This document shows positions 13,331-25,834 of a stretch of 64,000 nucleotides of DNA, piece by piece. The notes under the pieces are model-generated. The model was not told where the DNA came from. It ran no database searches and worked only from the letters and a program-made list of their open reading frames with translations. Made by a program: the position numbers and the translations under genes. The stretch covers positions 30,908,214-30,972,213 of the forward strand of contig CM049320.1 of NCBI GenBank assembly GCA_026874595.1, written 5' to 3'. Each line of letters starts with the position of its first letter. Positions within the stretch are counted from its first letter, which is position 1. Source of the DNA: Sipunculus nudus. Lineage: Eukaryota > Annelida > Sipuncula > Golfingiida > Sipunculidae.

Positions 13331-16300
13331 GTTCATTTCCGGAGAACTCCTCTGAGACTACTGGACAGATTTTTCCGAAACTTACACAAATTATCGGGTC
13401 ACATGTGAACTGGTGCCTAACCAAGTGACCTTGACCTCTGACCTTTCGTCTCTGCCCAGCGTCCGTTTGTGCATCTGTTTCCACACATAAACCCATATAT
13501 CTCGGGAACCGTTTGACCGATCCGGAAAAAATTTTTACACAAATGTAGCCCTGGGAAAGCTTTATAACATACACAACAAAAGGTGGCGCCACCTGCAACA
13601 ATGTTTGCACAGTGTCCATCTGTTCATCTGCCTGGGGTTAAAATCACTCATATCTCTGCAGTGATTTGACTAATTCACCTAAAATTCGGCATGTATATAC
13701 ATCCTAGATAGCTTTCTCGATTTTGTGACAGGTGGCGCCACCTACATTCACGTTAACGCTCCACACATAATCCCATATATCTCAGGAACCGTTTGACCGA
13801 TCCGGAAAAAAATTTTACACAAATGTAGCCCTGGGATAGCTTTATAACATACACAACAAAAGGTGGCGCCACCTGCAACCATGTTTGCACAGTGTCCATC
13901 TGTTCATCTGCCTGGGGTTAAAATCACTCATATCTCTGCAGTGGTTTGACTAATTCACCTAAAATTTGGCATGCATATACATCCTAGATAGCTTTCTCGA
14001 TTTTGTGACAGGTGGCGCCACCTACATTCACGTTAACGCTCCACACATAATCCCATATATCTCGGGAACCGTTTGACTGATCCGGAAAAATTTTTTACAC
14101 AAATGTAGCCCTGGGATAGCTTTATTACATACACAACAAAAGGTGGCGCCACCTGCTACCATGTTTGCACAATGTCCATTTGTTCATCTGCCTGGGGTTA
14201 AAATCACTCATATCTCTGCAGTGGTTTGACTAATTCACCTAAAATTGGGCATGTGTATACATCCTAGATAGCTTTCTTGATTTTATGACAGGTGGCGCCA
14301 CCTACATTCACGTTAACACTCCACACATAAATCCATATATCTCAGGAACCGTTTGACCGATCCGGAAAAATTTTTTACACAAATGTAGCCCTGGGATAGC
14401 TTTATAACATACACAACAAAAGGTGGCGCCACCTGCAACCATGTTTGCACAGTGTCCATTTGTTAATCTGCCTGGGGTTAAAATCACTCATATCTCTGCA
14501 GTGGTTTGACTAATTCACCTAAAATTCGGCATGTGTATACATCCTAGATAGCTTTCTTGATTTTATGACAGGTGGCGCCACCTACATTCACGTTTATGCT
14601 GCAGACATCCAAGCTCATATCTCGGAAACCGTTTGACCAATCAGGAAAAAAACTTTACACAAATGTAGCCCTTGGATAGCTTTATAACATGAACAAAAAT
14701 GGTGGCGCCACCTGCAGCCATTTTTGCACAGCGTCCATCTGTTTGTCTGCTGTGGGATAAAATTACTCATATCTCTGCAGTGGTTTGACTTTTCCACATG
14801 AAATTTTGCATGTGTATATATCTTGGATAGTTTCTCATTCAAATAACAGGTGGCGCCACCTACAATCATGTTTATGTGGCAGAGATCCATTCTAATATTT
14901 AACACATGTAACTCTATATCCCCTTGCCACTCAATCAATGCCTCACTTCACCCGTCCTTCTCTGATTTTGGCGGATACACGTAGTCGCTTGTCGACTACC
15001 CGTATTCTAGTTTCAATCATATTTCTGTCTAAATCTATCATTTGTATTGTGTAATGATTTTGAAATAATTTCCTTTGTATCAATGAAAGATTGAAAGTGG
15101 ATGGATTACTTATTGGGTGTGTACAGAAACTGGTTAACTGGTTGGCCCAAGATGGTTACTGGCTGCCAAGTGTCAACTGATTGGCAGTACACTTATAGGA
15201 TACCACACATGTCCACAGTAACACCTAAGTGCTAGTTTCATATGCATCCAATCTTCTCTGTAAGTCAGCCAGTTCTGCTGCTGTAGAACGTGTATTCTCT
15301 AACTTTGGCTACATACAAAACAAGATTTGCAATAGACTTGTGACCTGCTATCATGCCTTTTGTGGACATTCTGAACTGGACTGGTAGCAGTTTGTATAAA
15401 ACAGTTTGAACATGATGCATGATGTATCATAATAGCATTGGTGCATGATACAATTTCTTGCTAGTGTGGTTCTTCATTAATATTTGTGATGTTGCTTATC
15501 TATTGGTATTAAACTTATTTCATGGACAATCATTATAGTTTTATCCTCTTTATTTGATTATATGCATTTAATGCAGCGATTCTGAGATTGAAAAGAATGC
15601 TTCTAGAGAAGCCCATATCGTATTGCCCATTAAAACCCATGTGGGTTTTAAAGCTTATTAATAAGGGGTATTACCCGCCCGGGTATTACCCTCCCAACCC
15701 TGGCTTTTTCACTTTTCCCTATAAATAGCAGACCTTCATAACCATAGGCATGAGACCGTCAATGTACATGAAGGATGCCACACGTGATGGTGTCATAAAT
15801 TATGTTCAACCAAGCAGAAACTTCCTGGTTGAGCATTTTATTGGTGTAAACATATTATGATCACCCATGCGTGTGGATTTCCTTTTGGTGTCTTTAAAAG
15901 TCCTTCGTGATTGTGTTGATGATAAAGCTTCATATTCAAAATGTATATATCATTCCATGTTCCCGAACATTCCCACCTGACGATGGGTCGATGGCTGAGT
16001 GCATCAACACATGATTACATAACCGCACCAACCGTTGACAGATCACATCTGAAGATTGCGAATGCATGAAAACATGTGTTGCTGTGTAACTGAACATTTT
16101 CGTAAATTATCACTTTATATATATGTATATATGTGTGTGTGTGTGTATCCAATTTTTTTGGGTTATCTTTTCACTTCCAATATCCCTATAACTTCAGAGG
16201 ATGTATATAATGTATATAAGGATCTTTATAAGGTTTTTGCAGATTATTGTTATTGAATTTATGGCCTGTATAATCAACAGTTTACAACTAAATGTGGCAA

Positions 16301-19300
16301 ACATGCAATACATTTGCTATTTAATAGTACATTTCTTAAATGTAATATATATGATAACAATATATATGATCTAAAATGATTTATTCATTATATCTATATA
16401 TATTTATATATATATATATATAGATATATATATATATGTATGAACCGAGATTGAAATCAAGGAGGATTTTAAATTCCCCTAGACAAGATTGCCATTGTGA
16501 TCTCGCTGAGACAGATTTTTAAACTCACCTAAACAATCACAATTGCAACCTTGCCTGGGTAAGATTAAAATCCATCATGGAGCAGGCCAGGATTTTAATC
16601 TCACCACTAGGCCAGTTTAAAAGCCGTCTGGTATCATCCAGGCAAGTTTAAATCCACCTGATATCACTAGTTAAAAATCTGCCTAATATAATATGCATTT
16701 TAATTGACATATGAAAGATGTTTTCAGTATTTTAATACTGAATGGTTATGTTTAGTTCACAAGTGATATATTTATTAATATTTTCCTATATTATATTTTT
16801 AATGTAATAATAAATATTTAATTTGGAAATGATTTTTTTTATTATATATTTATTAATATTTATTAATATTTATATAATATTATATTATTAATGTAATAAT
16901 TTATATTTTTAAGTGGATTTTTTTTTATTATTCATATTTATTATTAAATTTAGTAATAAGAAACTTACCTGGGTATTGTAGATGGAATATTTAAACAATA
17001 TATGATGTAGGCTGCTTCTAATTATTTACATAATAATTTTGTAGGTAGTATTAATTTGAAGAGAAACTGGTATTCATTAGTAATGTAGTATTTTAAAGAG
17101 ACAAAAGGAGACTTGAGTATAATATAAATGATCTGTTAATCTTTAATCTGGAAAACTGTCTGTCAGTCTGATTTTTAGTGTTGCCGAGATAACTTACCAG
17201 GACTTTGATGGATTTTCATGAAACTCACCATAACTACTAACCAACAGATTATCTTGCCCGAGTTTGATTATGGGCAACATCCACTGAATATGATATAAAT
17301 AATTTATTAATCTATGATTCTGGAAATCTGTCTGTATGTCTGTTAACCTTAGTGTTGCGGGGATAACTTTCGGGGGCTTTGACTAATTTTCATGTAACTG
17401 AAAATAACTACTAACCAACAGATTATCTCGCCCCAGTTTGATTATTGGCAACATCCACACATATATAATATTTGAGGTCACAGGTAACATGGCTGTGGTG
17501 TTGCCATGATAACTTATGAAGAATATAAAAGGATTTTGATAAAACTCATCAGAAATAGTATCTAAAAATATTTCACCTAAGTTCAATTTCCAGCTAAATT
17601 CTTGCAAATTTAATGGGGTCAGAGGTCACCTATAGATTTCATGAAATTCATTATACATATTTACCAATAGAGTTTCTCACCTGAATTACCTTCTTGATTA
17701 AATTCACACATATTTATTGAGGTCAGAGGTCACCAGATACATGACAGGCATAATATACATGCCTGTGGTGCTCTTGTTTAATTTTGGTCATGATAGTGGG
17801 ATATCTCAAAAAGAATTCAGTGTAGGATTTTCATTTTTGAGTGCAGATGCACAAAATCTCAAACCAGTTTTAAGATTATTATAATTATTATTAAAACATA
17901 TTTATGCAGGGTAACCCGTTCAGACCAAAATGTCTGATCTGCCACAGGGCCCTGTGGGTGACCTTGACCTACTTTTCAAGGTCAAAGAACTAGTTTATAA
18001 AAGAAAACTTAGAGCTAATTTCTCAGGAACCACTTAACAGATCATTAAATGAAATATGGTGTTATTATTTGCCTTAATATGGTGCTACATACCTCTCTGA
18101 GTCTAATTTATAACTCAGATAAGAGATATATACATGTACAGATATACATCCATGTGACAACATATATTTCGTACTTGTTACCACCCATAAATACTGTTCT
18201 TTTGGCTGAGGGCTTTTGTCAGCTTCTGCTGATATTCTAGTTAAGTTTTGAAACCTTTATAAAAAAGGTGAGGTGAATGAAAAAAAGGGGGGGCATCACC
18301 CCCCACCTTGGATCCGATTATCCCATTTCTTTCTTTGGGAACAGCTTCCTTACATACCTTAAAACATACATTTAAATCATCTTTCGTATATTCCTGACAT
18401 CAATCTAGCCTTTATAAACATCAAACAATGATAATATATGAAACCAGTCATAGATCCCATTACGGTTCGCAAATGTAAACTTCATCACTGACCAGATCTT
18501 CAAGGTAAACATACCAATGTATGAATCTCTTGCCACAAGCACAGCGCCACAGAATAACTGTTAAAATATTTGAACATATTAAGAAAGTATTCCAATAAAA
18601 TCCATATTTTATTTCAATATTTAGAATAAGATACATTGAGCCAACATTCCTCATCTCATTCAATATATCCTTCAGCCCTGATTAAAAGCCGGGTTACAGG
18701 GTTTATCAGCTAGTCAAAGATATGCTAGTCAAAGATATAATCACTTAATAAGCCTAATTGTACAAGTATTCATTTAATAATATAACATGCTGGTATGCTC
18801 CATTATACTAGTTATTTGGTCAACTGCCTTGCATAAACATATCACAGTTATAACTTAAAAAATACCATTTTTTCACTTTAAGTACCGTACTCCTATACAC
18901 ATACCAGTACACAATCATATTTAAATTATGCAGATTAACATTTATTAATATTATAGTATGCTCCATTATGCTAGTTAATTGGTCAACTGCCATACAAAAA
19001 AAATACGAACATATTCAAATTACCCTGATAAATACAAGAATGCCTATCTTTAGTCTCTAGATACTCTGTAATTTTATTATTAATAATGAATATACAGTGG
19101 AACCCTGTCTTACAACCAGCCCACCATTACAACCACTCCCAAAATTACGACCACTTTTCTTGGTCCCGAATATATGATCCAGGTAACTAAGGATTTCACA
19201 TATAAGACCTCATATATTGACCACTTTAGTCAGTCCCAAAGCTTGACGTAATTGTGGAGTGTACTGTACCTTGATCAGATATACATTTGTTCTTTTTCAG

Positions 19301-20238
19301 GGGAAGGCTGTATTTTGAAAATTACAGAGTTTGCTATACTCCGTAAGTAGATATTTCCTCCATATCAATATTCATTGATTAATATTCCTCTTGTTGTTTT
19401 TAAATTTTCTATTTGATGTATGGGTAGAATGCATTGTGAACTGATAATCAAGTTACTATTAAGGTAGATATAGTAATTTAATTGCTGCAGTATCTTTCAT
19501 TGGTATCCAAGGAGCTGGCCTTAGATTGATGTTCTTAACAGTTCAGTTATCATTACTCACACTTTACTTCTTACGAGAAGTATTTTCTCAGGAAAATTCC
19601 TGGAAAAATTTATTCCAGTAAAAACATCCATGTACTTTGACATTTCTTTTGCCAGTGTATGTTCTTCTGTGTGTATATATTTCCTAAATGAAATATCAAA
19701 TACATGCAGGGACTTACCTGGAACTAAGACCTGAGTATAAAATCATACGAGTCATATTGTGTAATATTATGGGATATGGCACATGATATCAGTATATACC
19801 TGTATATTCTGAGGTTTCCTTTATATTTGTGTGGGTTTCAAACTCACCAGTTGCGATATTCATGAAAGGGGAATTATCATGATAATAAAACATTGGTTAA
19901 TGAGAGGTCCCATCGCACAAGGAAAGTTGAAAGGTAAAAAGTATATTTTATGAATATAAAATATCAATCTTGCTTGCTTGCTTTTATAAATGCTTTCAGA
20001 TCTTTCAAGTTATCTGCCATTAATGAATAATAGTTTCCTCTCTGTCAATGTTCCCTTGGGTCCAAATGCAATTGTTAAGATCTTACATTCATGACATCAT
20101 TTGATATCATTAAATCATATAACAATGATTATACTCTTGTGTAGGTCTTTTGTATGGTCAGAGATTGAATGGACACTTCGCAAAACACACTGAAAAAGTT
20201 AAAATCACAAAACTGATATATTATACCAACTAGATTTA

Positions 20239-20322
<84 letters not shown>

Positions 20323-21359
20323 TAGAACACCTGCTAACGGCCACGCCTCAATAACGGTCAATATGTCTATAATGGTCAGATTTTCCGGTCCCGAATTTTT
20401 GACCGTTATATTTCATAATCATTTTGTTGTCTATTACAGTCACTCCTCTATTCCGTATTACGGCCAGATCTCTCGGTCCCGCAGGCCGGGAAACGCCTCA
20501 ATTACGGTCAGGGGCAGTGACTCTGTGACATGGGCTCAACAAATCGACCACTTATGACCTCAATATCATTACACAAGTGTCCGCTCTCACATATTCCTGT
20601 CTGTCAATGAGTGCCTGGATAAAGGTAACCACTCGACCGTGACTGAGTTGTTTGAAACATAGCCAGCGTCGTACTACCCCACTCAGCCTCATAAGTATGC
20701 ACAATTGTAAGGCATATGTTCCAACCTGCGTGTATGTCTGGATATCAGTTGTGCAAGCCTGATCTCAATCATAGTGTTTGTCATTTAATTAATGAATGAC
20801 AACCAGTGGGTCCCGAAGATTATGCCATCAGAAAAAAACGTTAGGCTAACTGTGCATCTTTAAACTTTCTTTAATATCCTTGTGAACACGTACATCAAAC
20901 GAAAACAGTGCGGCAAACATCGCAAATTTACTCATACATGTATAATTATGAATGCAAAATAAATATTGTTACATGTATAAAATGGTACGTATACTCTGTC
21001 CCAATCACCAAGAATAGACATGAACATGCTCTCAAAGAAAAGGTAGATCTGATCAGGAAGAGTGACGGGAAAAGCAGCCGACAGCTAGCAGAAATATTTT
21101 ATTTTTTATTGATAACAGTAGTTATACTAATACTGCATATAACGTTTATTTTGTAAAACGTTAAAAAGATTTGAATTTGGTTTCGTGTTACATTTTAACC
21201 CCCCTATCCTGGTCAAGTCCTGTATAATGGCCACTCCTGTATTAAGGCCACTTTCTTCCAGTCCCGATGGTGACCGTAATACAGGCGTTCTACTGTATAT
21301 ATAAATGAAAATCACGAAATTGAAACCTCACGATTATGACACTGACCACAGTATATATG

Positions 21360-21427
<68 letters not shown>

Positions 21428-24400
21428 ATATAACTATTTCTAGTTGGGGCAGCAATGGCAGGCCGTCAATCCTGTACCAGCTACCACACAAGTCTACTGA
21501 CAAGAAGATACAAGATGGCCTGATCTGTCAGTGTGTCTTGGTGAGTATACCAAAGGGTAAAATAGGGTTTGATAGTGTGTGTCCATAGAAAAGAGCATAA
21601 ACTGTGTCTGTCTTGACAGGCCAAGCCAATGTGTTTTAAACTATAAATCTGCATTCTTAGGAATTGCCAAAGGGGGGGGGGGCCTAGTACGGGATGCACC
21701 CCAAACTCTTCTTGCATTCACTTATTAAGCTCATATTTATGGGTTCATTCATGCGTAAGTGACTGTACATTTGTGAATGTTCCTTGATGAAGTTCCTGAA
21801 TCTGGATCATGGGCCAGATCCACACCAAAATCTTATCAATCTTCATTAGCCCATTCCTGAAACACCATGAAATTTCTTGACACTGTGATTCATGATTGAT
21901 TGCATGATTGATTCATGAGTTATGTTGTGAAAACACACATGAATGGGGCTTAATGCTTACCCTCCTGGCATGGGCAAGTTACAATACTCAGCCAATGAGT
22001 TGGTTGTATAGTTTGTATGGCTGCTGGCATACAGACTAGTGTAATGAATAGAGAGACAGTAGTTGAAGCTACCTGTCACCACCTAGCTGAATGGAGGGTG
22101 TTTTCGTGTGACATTAGCAATAATGGGGTCTTACTAGGGATTTTGCAGGGGTTGGTGGTGTAATGGTTAAGATGGCAGGCTCATGATCACAAGGTCATGC
22201 ATGAGTTCAAATCCCGGTCAGACCCCCAGTGTGCCAAGACCCTTGGGTAAGGTCCCAACCGCAAGTGTGCCTCTGTCTACCCAGCAGACGAAATAGGTAC
22301 CAATAAATACTGGAAAGGTAACCTGGAAGTCCCTCCATGCTACAGAAACCTGGATAAGCTCCGGCCTAATGAGCCAATAGGCTTGGGTGTAAAAATCCAA
22401 CAGACTTTACCTCACCAGGGATTTCACCGCAGATACAGCATTGGTCATTCAGTCACTGCAAAATATATTAATATGATCATACTCTGTAATATCAGAATTG
22501 ACAGTGATCTTATCATACATATAATTTAATATATATATTAACTGACAAAAATTCCTATATATCATTATCAATGCTTACCTTATCATATGCCATCACTGAC
22601 TTTTTATCATACCACAAGGACACACTACCCAAAGATTACCTGGGCCATCGTGAAAGTTTCATGGCTCTAACGGCAGACAACTGGATGGTTCGACATGACC
22701 TCAGCACTGGCCGTGTCCTGCAACAGGTCTACCTCTCAGCTAGACACAAATTCAGGTCAGTCATCATCATAACTAGTAGCCAATCAGATGTATCCTTACA
22801 ACCTCTCAGCCAGTCACAAAGAGTTTAACAGAAAACGTGTCAGGTCTGTCATCATCATAACCTAGTAGCCAATTAGATGTGTCTTTACAGCTTCTTAGCC
22901 AATCAGATTATGGTTAACAGAAAAAGTAAGGTCTGCATCTGAAATTCAAGATGCTACAACTTTACAATCAGTCAAATACAGAAGCATTTTGTTTATCTGA
23001 ACAACTTGGGGGACAAAGTTTGGTTCAGTTAAACAATCTTTTGGATGAATGGCTTTGCATGAGATGGCACCAGAATTCGCAAATATTGGTACCCTGTGAG
23101 TACTTGATAGAAAGCTGTGCTGTATTTGAAGAAAACATGCATATATATTATAACAAGCAATAATTCCACCAAAACAAACAATTGTCAGATCAAGTTCAGA
23201 TATCAGAAAAAAGAACAAAAAAAAAAACACCTGCTAAACCACTTAAGTATATTAATTAAAAAAGAAATATCTGGTATTTGTCTGGAATTTTAGAAGCCAG
23301 ATTCTTGTTAATATTGCAGAATAAATAATTTTCATTATATCATAAGATCTAAATATTATGCTTTGTTCAAATATATATCAGTGCCAGGAAGCAAACTTTG
23401 AAAAAAAAAACTTAATTTTCAGACCCATTGAATCTGTCATTGTATCTGAGGTCTCAGTACCTGTCAGCTGGATATCAATGAGACATGACCTTGGGGATTA
23501 TGAAAATGCAAACACATGTAACCAGATTTTCTGGATGTAATATTTGCAGTAAATTCTGTTTAATCGTAAAAATGTGCATGTTTATAATGTTAGAAAAATT
23601 CTTAACTAATGGTCATACATTGTTCATAGCTGTAGCTTTCTACCATATCACATGGTCATTATTGGCAGACCAAAGGGATCATGTGACAACAAAATGTTGT
23701 AAATTAAGTACACCAGTCTGCTTATGGTGACTGTTAGATATTTATTCAAAAGCTATAGCTATGAACAATGTAAATCCCCTAGTTAAGAATTTCACTAACA
23801 TTATTAAATTGCCAGTGACAGAATCCAACATACTGATTTTGATGTATATGATTGCTTTTACTCCTGTTTCAGACATATATCATGGGAGAGAGACAATGAG
23901 TCATTTGTGGTGAGGTCAATACACAACAAAATGTCAGCACTGGCTAGAGAGGTCAGTTTCATTATTTCTTTCCTAACTGTCCCCTTTATAAACAAAGTAA
24001 AAACTAAACAAACGTGCTTCTGTGGCTCAGGGGAGGAGCACAGGACTCAAAGCCGGGAGATTGTGAGTTTGGATCTCGATCAGCTAAGGTGATGAGATTA
24101 TTCACGGTCAGCCCCAACCCAGGGTGAGTGCACTGCAGGCTTAATGGGAAGGTCATGCCCAACGGCTGTGTTTCACTCACAAACAAGTGTGCCTTTTGAG
24201 GGTTCCTCGATTGTAAGACCCAGCAATGGGAATAATTATGCACCCAGGGCCCACAGGTGGAGAAGTAACCGGGCCTGGATAATGCCAGGATATAAAATGA
24301 GAGGAAGCGTGTGATACTGCCCTGTCACATAGTCTGAAATTGGAAATGGAATTCCGCTGATTTAAATATACATAGTTAAGTAAGCATTAAAAAATGGAGG

Positions 24401-25803
24401 TGGTAACCTCCACCCCAAAAAAAAATTTAGAAAAAGAAAAGTAGAAGCTTAACCCAACCTAACTCCACTAACCTAACCTCACGTATGCTAAAAAGCCTCA
24501 CCAAGAAAGCCAACTTCCAGACTAAAAAATTAACCATGTCTACTTTGAGGGCTACAGTTATCAGCTGTTTTATGTATATGTTTGTGCATCTGTTAGAATT
24601 CTAAAGAATGTTTATGTATATGTTTGTGCATCTGTAAGAAATCTAAAGAATGTTTATGTATATGTTTGTGCATCTGTAAGAATTCTAAAGAATGTTTATG
24701 TATATGTTTGTGCATCTGTAAGAAATCTAAAGAATGTTTATGTATATGTTTGTGCATCTGTAAGAAATCTAAAGAATGTTTATGTATATGTTTGTGCATC
24801 TGTAAGAAATCTCAAGAATGTTTATGTATATGTTTGTGCATCTGTAAGAATTCTCAAGAATGTTTATGTATATGTTTGTGCATCTGTAAGAATTCTCAAG
24901 AATGTTTATGTATATGTTTGTGCATCTGTAAGAAATCTAAAGAATGTTTATGTATATGTTTGTGCATCTGTAAGAAATCTAAAGAATGTTTATGTATATG
25001 TTTGTGCATCTGTAAGAAATCTAAAGAATGTTTATGTGTATGTTTGTGCAACTGTAAGAATTCAAAAGAATGTTTATGTATATGTTTGTGCATCTGTAAG
25101 AAATCTAAAAAATGTTTATGTATATGTTTGTGCATCTGTAAGAAATCTAAAGAATGTTTATGTATATGTTTGTGCATCTGTAAGAAATCTAAAGAATGTT
25201 TTTTGCGAATTTGATTGAAATGGGACATATATGTTGGTATTGTTAAAATCTCCAAAGTGATAACATTTCTGTGAAAATCCCAGCATAAATAACCCTGGGA
25301 TGATTGATTTATGGGATTGGATAGCATACTCTTCACCACTAGGGGTTTCATGTCATATGATCTTATACCCCCATAATGAAGCACAGCTATATCAGGTGAC
25401 ATCATTGATTACTGTGTACAGTTGGTATATGGTTCTTTTTCTAGACACATTCTTTGGAAGCAATGTACATGTATATGTTAACATTCCTGGGACAATCCTT
25501 TTGTCATCTTTACAGCACAGCTTTTGCGACCCCACTTGGGGTGCTGTGGTTATTGTAGCTCTCAGGATTGCCAGTTCAGACAATTATATAACATGGCCAG
25601 GACTGTAAATGATGGTGTCCTCCCTCTGAGATGAAGTCTGTTAAGTTGAACCCGAAAAAATTGACGACCCGTTGAGACAACTCTTGCTTGAGACAAATGG
25701 CTTAACTTGGGGAAACCCTCAGCCTAGTGTTTTTGCGGCACTGGCACTCACTAATGAGAGTCATCCAAACAGAACAACTTTTATACTTGGTTATACATTA
25801 AAA

Positions 25804-25834
<31 letters not shown>

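Larger units (their letters stand above)
12920..15702 (+). mobile_element. hAT DNA transposon remnant, interrupted by a nested element
   Basis: Terminal repeats CAGGGTTGGGCAAAACCC at the left and CCCTCCCAACCCTG at the right. The flanking 8-mers GCTTTCTC (12912-12919) and GCTTTTTC (15703-15710) match at 7 of 8 positions, as expected for an hAT target duplication. At 15274-15339 the frame SAAVERVFSNFGYIQNKIRN is the C-terminal dimerisation segment of hAT transposases. Most of the transposase is gone. Confidence 0.85.

Noticed and set aside
13281-13619. Minus-strand frame ending in poly-Gly
   Set aside because: The Gly run is the (GCC)n microsatellite of the Helentron-like element.
20129-21503. 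Open frames rich in YIYIYI
   Set aside because: Translations of TA microsatellites.
24440-24500. AACCTAAC/AACCCAACC words as an interstitial telomere repeat
   Set aside because: Only a few irregular copies and not the TTAGGG register; probably low-complexity sequence.
24624-25214. 196-codon Cys-rich open frame, and the 169-codon minus-strand frame over the same DNA
   Set aside because: Both are produced by the 42-bp minisatellite, whose period is a multiple of three; there is no non-repeat coding context.
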